A stretch of DNA of 64,000 nt from Acidobacteriota bacterium (lineage in GTDB: Bacteria > Acidobacteriota > Terriglobia > Bryobacterales > Bryobacteraceae). The position numbers and the translations under genes are program-made. Shown here in pieces: positions 32,733 to 42,357 of the stretch. Every line of letters starts with the position of its first letter. Position 1 is the stretch's first letter. Under the pieces are notes generated by a model. It saw only the letters and a program-made list of their open reading frames with translations, was not told the origin of the DNA and made no database searches. The stretch covers positions 310,001 through 374,000 of the forward strand of contig JACPNQ010000034.1 of assembly GCA_016185425.1 (NCBI GenBank). The letters run 5' to 3'.

Positions 32733-34037
32733 ATGTCGAAAGATCTTAAACCGAAAGTGCGCTTGGGCCAGTCGGCTGCCGGAAACCGGCGGCGGGCGAT
32801 CGTCATGGTGGTATCGCTTGGCTTGCTGGCGGCTGGCGGCTACGCCGCCTATCGTTATACGGGCCAGACAAAGGTGGAAGTGCCTGTCGCCCGGGTGCGC
32901 CAGGGCGAGTTCGTCATCTCGGTGAAGACACGCGGTGAAGTCCGCAGCTCGCGCTCGGTGATCCTGTCGGCGCCCCAGATTCCCGATCCGCGCATCGTCA
33001 TGCTGGCCGAGTCCGGCAAGCCGATCCGCAAGGGCGAGACGGTGATCGAGTTCGATGCGGCGCAGCAGGAGCAGTTTTACCTCGACCGCGCGACCTCCGT
33101 GCGGACAGTGGACAAAGAGATCGTGCAGATGAAGGCATCGCACCGCATCACCAAGGAAATGGATGCGATGAATGAGATGACCGCGACCTATAATGTGGAC
33201 CGGGCCAAGCTCGAAGCTTCCAAGGCGGAGATCCTCTCCGACATCGAAGGCAAGAAGAACCGCATCGACGTCGGTACGGCGGAAGGCGACCTCGAACAGG
33301 TGAATGTAACCGTCAAGGCACATAAGACTACACAGGAAGCCGATTTGGATCGTCTTGACAACAAGAAGGACAAGACGGTTCGCGACGTGGAGCGTGCGAA
33401 GGGCTACCTTTCGCGCATGAAGATCGTCGCGCCGATCGATGGCATTGTGAACATTCTCCCCAACACGCGCACCGCCGGTTCGTTCGGCTCAACGCCGCCT
33501 CCCTTTAAAGAGGGCGACCGCGCGTGGACGGGTGCCGCTATCGCGGAGATTCCCGACCTTTCGCAGATGCGCGTGGAACTGAAGCTGGACGAAGTAGACC
33601 GCGGGAAATTGCAACTTGGCCAGGCGCTGCGCGTGCGCGTGGATGCGATCCCGGAAGTGGAGTTTAGCGCGGAGCTGGATTGGATCAGCCCGATCGCGGC
33701 CGTGATCTTCAAAGGCATGGGCCTGACGGAGAAGACCTTCCCGGCGCGCGCGACGCTCGCCAAGGTGGATCCGCGGCTGCGGCCTGGTATGAGCTGCAGC
33801 GCCGAAATCATTATTGAAAGCGCCCCGAACGCGCTGTTGATCCCGGCGCGCGCGAGCTTCATGAACAAGGGCAAGCCCGCGGTCTGGGTGCAAAAAGGCG
33901 AAGGGTTTGAAATCCGGCAGATTGAAGTCGGAAAGCGTAACGATGCCGACATCGTGGTTACCAAGGGCCTGAAGGCCGGTGAGGTGATCGCGATGGAAGA
34001 TCCCAACGAAGTCGCCAAGCGCGCCAAGAAGCTGTAA
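32733..34037 (+). CDS. HlyD-family efflux adaptor
   Basis: Second adaptor, 434 residues, MacA/RND-type. A single N-terminal membrane helix (about 18-40), then EVPVARVRQGEFVISVKTRGEV, a coiled coil with many K/E residues (about 110-220) and the barrel domain (VELKLDEVDRGKLQLGQALRVRVDAI). C-terminal part ends PNALLIPARASFMNKGKPAVWVQ..., as usual for adaptors. No low-complexity insert. It starts 46 bases after the first adaptor. Confidence 0.88.
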   Translation: MSKDLKPKVRLGQSAAGNRRRAIVMVVSLGLLAAGGYAAYRYTGQTKVEVPVARVRQGEFVISVKTRGEVRSSRSVILSAPQIPDPRIVMLAESGKPIRKGETVIEFDAAQQEQFYLDRATSVRTVDKEIVQMKASHRITKEMDAMNEMTATYNVDRAKLEASKAEILSDIEGKKNRIDVGTAEGDLEQVNVTVKAHKTTQEADLDRLDNKKDKTVRDVERAKGYLSRMKIVAPIDGIVNILPNTRTAGSFGSTPPPFKEGDRAWTGAAIAEIPDLSQMRVELKLDEVDRGKLQLGQALRVRVDAIPEVEFSAELDWISPIAAVIFKGMGLTEKTFPARATLAKVDPRLRPGMSCSAEIIIESAPNALLIPARASFMNKGKPAVWVQKGEGFEIRQIEVGKRNDADIVVTKGLKAGEVIAMEDPNEVAKRAKKL

Positions 34038-34073
34038 TTACGACGCGAAACGAGTCGCGGACTAGGAATCCTC

Positions 34074-36050
34074 ATGAGTAAGATCATCATTCGCCTTATC
34101 ATTTTCGGCGTCATCGTCGGCGCCGCGTGGGGCGGCTACCGCTTCATGCAGCAGCTCCCGGAGCGGCAGCAGACCATCGCGACCGCCAAGGTGCGCCAGG
34201 GTGAAATCGTCGTGCGGACGTTCGCCCGCGGCGAGTTGCGCGCGGTCCGTTCGGCAACGCTGACGGCGCCGAATCTCTTCGGTACGGTGCAGGTGACGAA
34301 GCTGGCGGAGATCGGGGCGTTTGCGCGCGAGAAGGACCTGGTTATCGAATTCGACGACGCCGAGTTGCAATCGAGCGTTGAAGAAAAGCAGTTGGAAATC
34401 GACCAGATCGACGAACAGTACAAGAAGTCCGAGGCTGACCTGGCGATCCGCAACAATCAGGACCAGGTGGAACTGCTGCGCGCCCGTTACTCGGTGCGGC
34501 GGTCGGAACTAGAAGTGAAACGGAACGAGCTGCTGTCGCCGATCGACCAGAAGAAAAATCAGTTGAACCTTGAGGAATCCAAGCGCCGCCTGAGCCAGTT
34601 GCAGAGCGATATCAAGTCGCGGCAGGAGCAGGCGGAGGCGGAATTGGCCGTGTTAAGGGAACGAAAGCAGAAGGCGTTGCTTGAAATGGCCCGCGCCCGC
34701 TCCCGCCTGAGCCAGGTAAAGGTTCTGGCGCCGATGAGCGGCCTGATTGCAATCCGCCAGAACACCTCCAGCCGCATGGGTTTCGGTTTTGACGTTCCGG
34801 ATATTCGCGAGGGAGATCAGGTGCAGCCCGGTATGCCGATCGCCGATGTTCTCGACCTATCTGAATTGGAGGTAGTGGCGCGCGTGGGTGAGTTGGACCG
34901 CGCCAATCTCAACGAGAATCAGGAAGTGATTCTGGCGCTGGATGCGGTGCCCAACGAGAAGGTGCGCGGCCACATTAAGACGATGTCCTCAACAGCCAGC
35001 GCGAGCGTGATGTCGTCCGATCCCGCGAAGAAGTTCGATGTCGTCTTCACGATCGATATGAAGGAGCTGTTGACCAAGCTCGGCGCAAAGCCCGAACAGA
35101 TTCAGCGCATTCTGGCGACCGCTGAAGCGAACCGCAAGAAGCCCCCGGCTGTTTCGATGGCCTTCGGGAGCGGTATGCCCGCGATACCGGGAATGGGCGG
35201 CGGCGCGATGGGCGGCGGAATGCCTGGCGGCGCGGCCGGAATGCCGGGCGGTGGAGATCCTTCCGCGGCCGGCGGCCCGAATGCCGGTGGCCCGAATGCG
35301 GGAGGAAATAGCGGCGCACAGCGCGGCGGCCGGATGATGCAGTTCGCCGGCGGCGCAGGCGCTCCGGGTGGCGGCGGTATGACGGATGCGGACCGCACAA
35401 AGATGCGCGAGCTAATGCAAGCCGAACTGAAGGGCCGCTCCATGCAGGACCTCCCGGCCGAAGAACGCACCAAGGTGATGCAGGCGGTTATGGCGAAGAT
35501 GGGCCGCACTCCGGGCGCAGGGCGCCAGGGCGGCGCGACGCCCGATCCCTCCAAGCCGGAAACGGCGCAGAGTGGCGAAGGCCGCCGGCGCCGGGGCGAA
35601 GGCGGCGGTCCGGGCGGTCCCGGTGGCGCGATGTTTGCGATGGGCGGCGGAAGCGGACGTTTCACGCAGGCCGACTTGGCCAATGCCAAGCTCCCTCCTC
35701 CTCCCGATCAGGATTCCAACCTCGACGTTCTGCTGCGTCCTGGCTTGCTGGCCGATGTGGAGATCATCGTCGAGAAAATTCCGAACGCCATCCACATCCC
35801 GGCCCAGGCCGTGTTTGAGAAGGATAATAAGCTTGTCGTTTATGTGAAAGAGGGCCAGAAGTTCGTCGCCCGCCCGATCAGGATCGGGAAGCGCAGCGAG
35901 TCGACACTGGTCGTGGCGGAGGGTTTGAAGGCCGGCGAAACGATCGCCATGGCCAACCCCGAAGCCAAGCCCGGCACCAAGCAAAAGAGCGAAGACAAGG
36001 GTGGCTCCGGCGGCCCGATGAACGCGCTGCCTGGCGGCGGGAAGTCGTAA
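34074..36050 (+). CDS. HlyD-family efflux adaptor with Gly/Met/Pro-rich insert
   Basis: Third adaptor, 658 residues. Anchor helix at about 5-22; lipoyl and coiled-coil regions (LSQVKVLAPMSGLIAIRQNT) follow, and the barrel part begins (ELEVVARVGELDRANLNENQEVILALDAV). A long glycine-, methionine- and proline-rich insert (about 355-540) splits this domain and is followed by the conserved C-terminal end (NLDVLLRPGLLADVEIIVEKIPNAIHIPAQAVFEKD). The insert is predicted disordered. It starts 36 bases after the second adaptor. Part of the same operon as the MacB-like permease, whose start is 28 bases after its stop. Confidence 0.85.
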   Translation: MSKIIIRLIIFGVIVGAAWGGYRFMQQLPERQQTIATAKVRQGEIVVRTFARGELRAVRSATLTAPNLFGTVQVTKLAEIGAFAREKDLVIEFDDAELQSSVEEKQLEIDQIDEQYKKSEADLAIRNNQDQVELLRARYSVRRSELEVKRNELLSPIDQKKNQLNLEESKRRLSQLQSDIKSRQEQAEAELAVLRERKQKALLEMARARSRLSQVKVLAPMSGLIAIRQNTSSRMGFGFDVPDIREGDQVQPGMPIADVLDLSELEVVARVGELDRANLNENQEVILALDAVPNEKVRGHIKTMSSTASASVMSSDPAKKFDVVFTIDMKELLTKLGAKPEQIQRILATAEANRKKPPAVSMAFGSGMPAIPGMGGGAMGGGMPGGAAGMPGGGDPSAAGGPNAGGPNAGGNSGAQRGGRMMQFAGGAGAPGGGGMTDADRTKMRELMQAELKGRSMQDLPAEERTKVMQAVMAKMGRTPGAGRQGGATPDPSKPETAQSGEGRRRRGEGGGPGGPGGAMFAMGGGSGRFTQADLANAKLPPPPDQDSNLDVLLRPGLLADVEIIVEKIPNAIHIPAQAVFEKDNKLVVYVKEGQKFVARPIRIGKRSESTLVVAEGLKAGETIAMANPEAKPGTKQKSEDKGGSGGPMNALPGGGKS

Positions 36051-36078
36051 TTCGAGTAATCCGAGGAGCCTGAAACGA

Positions 36079-37332
36079 ATGTCGATGCTTGCCGACATAG
36101 TGCCCGAAATAAAAATGGGCCTGTCCAGCTTGTTAGTGCACAAGCTGCGCAGCTTGCTCACCATGCTGGGCATGATCTTCGGCGTCGGAGCCGTGGTGGC
36201 CATGTTGTCCATCACCGCCGGCGCACAAAAGGAAATGATGAGCTACATCGATCTGCTCGGTGTGAACAACATCATCATTGAGGCGAAAGAAGCCGTGGAC
36301 CGCAATGAGTTGCAGGCCCGCCGCGCCATTTCGCCGGGCATGTCGTTCCGCGACTTCCGCTCCATCTCCGAGAACGTCCAGGGGCTGGAGGCGCTCACGC
36401 CCCGTAAGCGTTTCAAGCCGCAGAAGGTTCTGCCAAAGACGGGCTCCGAACCGCCGATCCTGATTGGTGTAATGCCCAATTACATGACCATCAACAGCCT
36501 TCGCGTTGTAGAGGGCCGCTTCTTCAATGACGACGACAATGACCGTTCGAGCCCGGTCTGCGTGCTGGGTGAATCCGCGAAAGTAAACCTGCTCGGCTTT
36601 GACCCGGCGGTCGGCAAATTCGTCAAGATCAACGATACATGGCTGCAGGTGGTTGGCGTCCTCGCGCCGCAGGCGACCGCGGATTCTGTCGAGGGCCTGG
36701 AGGTAGCGAGTGGCAACAACCTCGTGATCGCGCCGCTCAATACCGTCATGCGCCGGTTTGAGGACTCGAACTCCTACTTGAAGGATGAGATCGACGGTAT
36801 GTATATCCGCGTGAAGACGGGCACCGACTCGATTGAAACCTCGAATATCATCAACGCGATTCTGACCGCGACCCATAAGGATGCCGGCGACTTCGCGATC
36901 ACCGTTCCCGCCGGGCTGCTCGAACAGCGCCGCCGCACGGGCTTTATCTTTAACGTCGTCATGATCTGTATCGCCGGGATTTCGCTGCTCGTCGGCGGCA
37001 TCGGCATCATGAACATCATGCTGGCCACGGTGCTGGAGCGAACCCGCGAAATCGGCATTCGCCGCGCGATCGGCGCCAAGCAGAAGGACATCATCCGGCA
37101 GTTCTTAACCGAAGCCGTTTTGATCTCCATCATGGGCGGGCTTCTCGGCATCATCTTTGGCGTTACGCTCTCCCAGATCATTGCTTCGGCCGCCGGCTGG
37201 TCCACCGTTGTGACTACGTCCTCGATCGCCGTTGCATTCGGCGTCTCATGCGGTATTGGATTGGTGTTCGGTATCTATCCGGCCATGCAAGCCGCTCGCC
37301 TCGACCCCATCGAAGCGATCCGTTACGAATAA
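36079..37332 (+). CDS. MacB/FtsX-type ABC transporter permease
   Basis: 417 residues, four membrane helices in the MacB pattern: one near residue 25-45 (LLTMLGMIFGVGAVVAMLSI), a large periplasmic domain (MacB_PCD), then three at the C-terminus in the FtsX domain (FIFNVVMICIAGISLLVGGIGIMNIM...TREIGIRRAIGAKQKDI). It has no fused ATP-binding domain and no ATPase gene is next to it. Strong Shine-Dalgarno (GAGGAG) before the ATG. Expected to join the adaptors and the TolC-like protein in an efflux or secretion complex. Confidence 0.9.
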   Translation: MSMLADIVPEIKMGLSSLLVHKLRSLLTMLGMIFGVGAVVAMLSITAGAQKEMMSYIDLLGVNNIIIEAKEAVDRNELQARRAISPGMSFRDFRSISENVQGLEALTPRKRFKPQKVLPKTGSEPPILIGVMPNYMTINSLRVVEGRFFNDDDNDRSSPVCVLGESAKVNLLGFDPAVGKFVKINDTWLQVVGVLAPQATADSVEGLEVASGNNLVIAPLNTVMRRFEDSNSYLKDEIDGMYIRVKTGTDSIETSNIINAILTATHKDAGDFAITVPAGLLEQRRRTGFIFNVVMICIAGISLLVGGIGIMNIMLATVLERTREIGIRRAIGAKQKDIIRQFLTEAVLISIMGGLLGIIFGVTLSQIIASAAGWSTVVTTSSIAVAFGVSCGIGLVFGIYPAMQAARLDPIEAIRYE

Positions 37333-37352
37333 CACCCAGAAGAATCTCCACA

Positions 37353-39077
37353 ATGAAATCGAACCGCCAACTGCTATCCCTGGCACTCGCCCTATTTCTC
37401 TGTCAGTCGACATTTGCCTGGCAGGCCCCCGGAAGCGGGCCGATCGGCACCATCCCCGCGCCGGAACGGGCCTTCACCGGTACCGTGAAGAAAGACCCCG
37501 ACCTTCTGGCCGCTCCGTTCTTCCCGCGGCAGAACTGGTTTAAGCGCCACTTTGCCGAACCGATGCCAAAAGTGGACGTGCGCGGCGTTTCGAAGTTCGA
37601 GGACTTCGTCATCGACGGCAAGCTGGAACTCTCGCTGCGGAACTATCTGCAACTGGTCCTTGCCAATAACGTCGATATTGATGTGCAGCGCCTGAACGTG
37701 GAGATCACGCGCAACTCGATCACGCGCGCCTATGCCCCGTTCGATCCCTTCTTCCTCGGCAGCTTCAACTCCACCCGGACAAAGAGCCAGACGACGAGCT
37801 CTCTGGAAGGCGCGACGACCTTGAACCAGTTGGTGCAGCCGATGAACTTCTCGTATACGCAGACGCTCGACAGCGGTTTGCAGTACACGGCGGGATTCAA
37901 TGCAAACAAGACTTCCACCAACAACTCGTTTAACTTCTTCAACCCCGCGCTGAACGCGCAGATGTCCGGCTCCTTTGTCATGCCGTTGTTGCGAAACCGG
38001 GGCAGGGAAGTGAACCGGCTGCCGATCGTCATCGCCCGCAGCCAACTGAAGATCAGTAAAGAGAACTTCCTGAACGCGCTGCTCACGCTAATCTCGAACT
38101 CCGAAAACGCGTATTGGGATCTGCTTGGCGGCCGCGAGACTCTACGCGTGCAGGAAAAGGCGCTCGAGCTCTCGGCCGAAGCGTTAAAGCGCTCGAAAAA
38201 GGAACTGGAACTGGGCGCCATCAGCCCGCTGGATATCTACCAACCGGAAGCGAACTACGCGACTGCCGAGATTCAGGTGACGCAGGCGCGTTACCGCCTC
38301 CAACAGTTTGAAGATGCGCTGCGCCGGCAGATGGGCGCCGATCTGGATCCTAAGTTTCGCAACATGCCGATCGTGCTGACGGAATCTCCGCTGCCGCCCG
38401 CCGACGACAAGGAGATGGACCGCGAGGCGTACGTTTCGAAGGCCCTCCGTATGCGTCCGGATATCCATGCCATTGAAGAAAACGTTGCGCAGGATGACCT
38501 GTCTCTCCGGCAGGCAACGAATGCACTCCGGCCCGATCTCTCTCTCCGGGGATCGTACACATCGACCGGCCGCGGGGGCGACTTCTACACCCGGGCGAAC
38601 AACAATCTGACCGTCGTTCGCGGCGGCTTCCCCGACGCTCTCGATCAGGTCTTCGGGTTCAACTTCCCGATCTACCAGTTCGGCCTCAATCTTCGTTTGC
38701 CGATCCGTGACCGCGCCGCCGCAGCCAACTATGCCGACGCCGTGATCAGCAAGCGCCAGGACACTCTCATGCGCCGCAGTTTGCAGCAGACGGTCCGGCA
38801 GCAGGTGCTCAATGCCGTCAGCCAGGTGGAGTCGTCGAAAGCTTCGGTGAAATTGGCCGCCGTGGCGCGCGATCTGGCGCAGAAGCAGTTGGACGCGGAA
38901 CAGAAAAAATACGACCTGGGTACGTCGGTCATCTTCTTCGTGCTCGACGCGCAGACCCGCCTGGTCAACGCGGAAGCGCAGTTGGTGAACAACATCATCC
39001 AGTTCCGCCGGAACTTAATTACAGTGCTGCGCGTGTCGGGCGACCTGCTCGAAGACCGCGGTATTCAGGTCCAATAG
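37353..39077 (+). CDS. TolC-like outer-membrane efflux protein
   Basis: 574 residues from ATG at 37353 (the protein then begins with a signal peptide, MKSNRQLLSLALALFLCQSTFA). Two outer-membrane-efflux-protein repeats: LSLRNYLQLVLANNVDIDVQRLN near 90-110 and SLRQATNALRPDLSLRGSYT near 385-405, each followed by long alpha-helical segments. Outer-membrane channel of the upstream adaptors and permease. Its stop lies three bases from the kdsA stop on the opposite strand, in the small palindrome AATAG-CGG-CTATT. Confidence 0.92.
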   Translation: MKSNRQLLSLALALFLCQSTFAWQAPGSGPIGTIPAPERAFTGTVKKDPDLLAAPFFPRQNWFKRHFAEPMPKVDVRGVSKFEDFVIDGKLELSLRNYLQLVLANNVDIDVQRLNVEITRNSITRAYAPFDPFFLGSFNSTRTKSQTTSSLEGATTLNQLVQPMNFSYTQTLDSGLQYTAGFNANKTSTNNSFNFFNPALNAQMSGSFVMPLLRNRGREVNRLPIVIARSQLKISKENFLNALLTLISNSENAYWDLLGGRETLRVQEKALELSAEALKRSKKELELGAISPLDIYQPEANYATAEIQVTQARYRLQQFEDALRRQMGADLDPKFRNMPIVLTESPLPPADDKEMDREAYVSKALRMRPDIHAIEENVAQDDLSLRQATNALRPDLSLRGSYTSTGRGGDFYTRANNNLTVVRGGFPDALDQVFGFNFPIYQFGLNLRLPIRDRAAAANYADAVISKRQDTLMRRSLQQTVRQQVLNAVSQVESSKASVKLAAVARDLAQKQLDAEQKKYDLGTSVIFFVLDAQTRLVNAEAQLVNNIIQFRRNLITVLRVSGDLLEDRGIQVQ

Positions 39078-39080
39078 CGG

Positions 39081-39878
39081 CTATTCCGCTTCCGCGGGAA
39101 GATGCCGCCGCGTGACGGCATCTAACTCTAATAACCGGTTCCAAAACCCGGCCAGCTCCTGCAACGGCAGCGCGTTTGCGCCGTCGGACAGGGCCTCGGC
39201 CGGATTTTCGTGTACTTCCACGAACACCGCATCCACGCCGACCGCCACGGCCGCCCTCGCAAGGGGCTCGATAAACTGCGGCTGACCGCCGCTATGCGTT
39301 CCACCCGCTCCCGGCATCTGCACGCTGTGGGTGGCGTCAAAAACCACAGGCCATCCGAAGTCGCGCATGATGGCCAGCGAGCGCATGTCGACTACCAGAT
39401 TGTTGTAGCCGAACGATGTACCGCGCTCGGTCAAAAAAATGTGCGGATTGCCCGCCGCCGCCACCTTGTCGGCCGCGTGACGGATATCCCAGGGCGAAAC
39501 GAACTGGCCCTTCTTGATGTTCACAATCCGTCCCGTCTGGGCCGCGGCCAACAGGAGGTCGGTCTGGCGGCAGAGGAACGCCGGTATCTGCAACACGTCG
39601 CAAACCGCCGCGGCGAGTTCGGCTTGCCACGGCTCATGAATATCGGTGAGGATCCGGTATCCTTCGGCCTTCAGCCCTTTCAGGATGCGGAGCCCGTCGC
39701 GGATGCCCGGCCCGCGATACGAGATTCCGCTGGAGCGATTTGCCTTGTCGAACGAAGCCTTAAAGATAAAGTCCTGTCCAGCGATGCTCCGGATCTGACC
39801 GGCCAGGAAGTGAACGTGCCGTTCGCTTTCGATTACGCATGGACCGGCAATCAGCGCCAGCTTGCCGCTAGGTTGCAT
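39081..39878 (-). CDS. kdsA: 3-deoxy-8-phosphooctulonate synthase (KDO-8-P synthase)
   Basis: Condenses phosphoenolpyruvate with arabinose-5-phosphate to KDO-8-phosphate for LPS. 265 residues; FKASFDKANRSS, YRGPG and INIKKGQFVSPW are standard (here VNIKKGQF). The segment AGPCVIES carries a cysteine where the E. coli enzyme has Asn, so this is the metal-dependent class. Start at 39878, overlapping the pyrG end by 11 bases. Last gene of the kdsB-pyrG-kdsA run; the presence of KDO genes shows an LPS-type outer membrane. Confidence 0.95.
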   Translation of the reverse strand: MQPSGKLALIAGPCVIESERHVHFLAGQIRSIAGQDFIFKASFDKANRSSGISYRGPGIRDGLRILKGLKAEGYRILTDIHEPWQAELAAAVCDVLQIPAFLCRQTDLLLAAAQTGRIVNIKKGQFVSPWDIRHAADKVAAAGNPHIFLTERGTSFGYNNLVVDMRSLAIMRDFGWPVVFDATHSVQMPGAGGTHSGGQPQFIEPLARAAVAVGVDAVFVEVHENPAEALSDGANALPLQELAGFWNRLLELDAVTRRHLPAEAE

Positions 39879-41505
39879 GGCTCAGCAGCTCCGCCGAAGT
39901 GCCTGTGCGCCGCAGACGTTCCTGATAGGTGGCGCCGACGAAGGCCGCGAACAACGGGTGCGGTTCGAGCGGTTTTGATTTGAACTCGGGGTGAAACTGG
40001 CAGCCCAGGTACCACGGATGATTTTCAATCTCGCAGATCTCGACGTAGACGGCGTCCGGCGTCTGGCCGGTGATGCGAAGGCCGCCGTCGGTCAGGACTT
40101 TCTCGTAGTCGCGGTTGAACTCGAACCGGTGGCGATGGCGTTCGCTGATGTCCGGTTTGCCGTAGGCGGCGCGCGCCATGGATCCATCCGCCAGGCTGCA
40201 CGGATACGCTCCCAGCCGCATCGTGCCCCCAAGCTCATCGACGCCCTTCAATTCCCGCAGCTTGTAGATCACCCGGTGCGGAGTGGTGTTGTCGAACTCC
40301 GCCGAATCCGCCTGCGTGATGCCGCACACGTTGCGGGCGTATTCGATCACCATCGTCTGCATGCCGAGGCAGATGCCAAAATACGGCACCTTGTTTTCCC
40401 GCGCATAACGAATGGCCTGCAGCATGCCTTCCACGCCGCGCTTGCCGAAGCCGCCGGGAACCAGTATCCCGTCGTACCGCGCCAGACGCTGCACGCAATC
40501 GGGCCAGTGCAGATCCTGCGCTTCAATCCAGTGCGTGTTGACCTTCAATCCGTGCGCGAGGCCGCCATGCAACAGCGCTTCCTTCAGGCTCTTGTACGAG
40601 TCTTCGTATTCGACATACTTGCCTACCAGCGCAATATCGACCTCGTCCATCGGATTGTGCAGCCGGTCGAGCATCCCTTCCCAGCGCGCGAGGTTCCGCG
40701 GCGAGGCGTCGATCTTGAACTGGCGCAGGATAATATCATCGACATTCTGCGATGCGAAGCCGAGCGGCACTTCATACACGCTCTTTGCGTCGCAGGCTTC
40801 AATCACGGCATCCGCGCGCACATCGCAAAAGAGCGCGATCTTGTCTTTGATATCGCCGACTAACGGTTTCTCACAACGGCAGATCAGCATATCGGGCTGG
40901 ATACCGATCGCGCGCAGTTCCTTCACGCTGTGCTGCGTCGGCTTGGTTTTCAGCTCACCGGCCGCCGCGATCCACGGAACGAGCGTGACATGCACGAAGA
41001 TGCAGTTTTCCCGGCCTTTTTCATGCCGCAACTGACGAATGGCTTCCAGGAACGGCAGGCTCTCGATATCGCCCACCGTGCCGCCGATCTCCACCAGCAC
41101 CACATCCACGCCCGCCGAAACCCTTTCGATGTTTGCCTTGATTTCGTTGGTGACGTGCGGAATCACCTGGACAGTCTTGCCAAGATAATCGCCGCGGCGC
41201 TCGCGGGAGATGATCGTCTCATAGATCCGGCCGCTGGTGACGTTGTTGCTCTGCGTCAGCGGCGCGTACGTGAAGCGTTCGTAGTGGCCGAGGTCAAGAT
41301 CGGTCTCCGCGCCGTCGTCGGTGACAAAAACTTCGCCGTGCTGAAACGGACTCATCGTGCCCGGATCCACGTTTAGATACGGGTCGAATTTTTGTAGTGT
41401 GACGCGGAGTCCGCGACTTTCGAGCAGGCAGCCGATGGAGGCCGCCGCAATTCCTTTTCCTAATGAACTAACTACACCGCCCGTTACGAAGATGTACTTG
41501 GCCAT
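39868..41505 (-). CDS. pyrG: CTP synthase
   Basis: Converts UTP to CTP using glutamine. 545 residues: an N-terminal synthetase domain (YIFVTGGVVSSLGKGIAAASIG at the start) and a C-terminal class I glutamine amidotransferase domain with the nucleophile in YFGICLGMQ and the His-Glu pair in QFHPEF. Supplies CTP for the neighbouring KDO cytidylyltransferase (kdsB), which may explain the linkage. Overlaps kdsB by 22 bases and kdsA by 11. Confidence 0.97.
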   Translation of the reverse strand: MAKYIFVTGGVVSSLGKGIAAASIGCLLESRGLRVTLQKFDPYLNVDPGTMSPFQHGEVFVTDDGAETDLDLGHYERFTYAPLTQSNNVTSGRIYETIISRERRGDYLGKTVQVIPHVTNEIKANIERVSAGVDVVLVEIGGTVGDIESLPFLEAIRQLRHEKGRENCIFVHVTLVPWIAAAGELKTKPTQHSVKELRAIGIQPDMLICRCEKPLVGDIKDKIALFCDVRADAVIEACDAKSVYEVPLGFASQNVDDIILRQFKIDASPRNLARWEGMLDRLHNPMDEVDIALVGKYVEYEDSYKSLKEALLHGGLAHGLKVNTHWIEAQDLHWPDCVQRLARYDGILVPGGFGKRGVEGMLQAIRYARENKVPYFGICLGMQTMVIEYARNVCGITQADSAEFDNTTPHRVIYKLRELKGVDELGGTMRLGAYPCSLADGSMARAAYGKPDISERHRHRFEFNRDYEKVLTDGGLRITGQTPDAVYVEICEIENHPWYLGCQFHPEFKSKPLEPHPLFAAFVGATYQERLRRTGTSAELLSHAT

Positions 41506-42251
41506 ACCCCTCTGGTTCCAAAAAGCTGTTCGACCCGCGCGAGGTCTTCCGGCGTATCCACGCCTAAGGATTCATATTCGGTCTCGGCGACCTTGATCTT
41601 GTAGCCGTTCTCCAGGGCACGTAGCTGCTCCAGTTTTTCCGTCTGTTCGAGCGGCCCCACCGGGAGCGATGGATACTCGAGCAAGAACTCGCGGCGATAG
41701 ACGTAGAGCCCGATATGCTTGAAGTAAACGGCACCACCGCCGCGGTCGTAGGGAATCGGCGAGCGGGAAAAATACAGTGCGCGTCCGTCCCGGCCCATGA
41801 CCACCTTGACGACGTTCGGGTTCGTAATCTCCGAGAAGTCTTCGATCCGTTTGGCCAGCGTTCCCATTGGCGCGTCGTCGTCCTCAAGCAGCGCGAGCAC
41901 AGCCGCGTCGATCGCGGCGGGGTCGATCAAGGGCTCGTCGCCTTGAATGTTGACGACAACCTTGTGGCTAAAGGCGGACGCCGCCTCAGCCACCCGGTCC
42001 GTGCCGGAAGGATGATCGGGCGATGTCATACGGACCTGTGCGCCAAATTTTCTCGCAACAGTTGCGATCGTGTCGTCGTCTGTCGCGATGAGCAGGTGCT
42101 GCAGGTAGCGCGCCTGACTGGCTCGTTCCCAGACGTGCTGGAGGATAGGTTTGCCGTGTAGGGGGGCGAGTGCTTTGGCGGGAAATCGGGTGGAGGCGAG
42201 TCGTGCCGGAATAACTCCGAGAACTTGCTGTGGCACGTTTGATCTTACCAC
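41484..42251 (-). CDS. kdsB: 3-deoxy-manno-octulosonate cytidylyltransferase (CMP-KDO synthetase)
   Basis: Activates KDO with CTP before its transfer to lipid A. 255 residues; the nucleotide-binding start VIPARLASTRFPAKAL, then VVVNIQGDEPLIDP-like segment (here VNIQGDEPLIDPAA) and HIGLYVYRREFL. Two GTG starts are possible, 42251 and 42236; neither has a clear ribosome binding site, and the second gives the more typical N-terminus (about 250 residues). First gene of kdsB-pyrG-kdsA, divergent from the VWFA gene. Confidence 0.95.
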   Translation of the reverse strand: MVRSNVPQQVLGVIPARLASTRFPAKALAPLHGKPILQHVWERASQARYLQHLLIATDDDTIATVARKFGAQVRMTSPDHPSGTDRVAEAASAFSHKVVVNIQGDEPLIDPAAIDAAVLALLEDDDAPMGTLAKRIEDFSEITNPNVVKVVMGRDGRALYFSRSPIPYDRGGGAVYFKHIGLYVYRREFLLEYPSLPVGPLEQTEKLEQLRALENGYKIKVAETEYESLGVDTPEDLARVEQLFGTRGVWPSTSS

Positions 42252-42357
42252 GAGAGGTCGGTTACATCACCGCTTCCACAGGTCAAAATGAGCTATGAAA
42301 ATTCATATACATGCTATACTCCGAATAGAATTAAGCCGAAAGAGGTCCACTCTGGCC

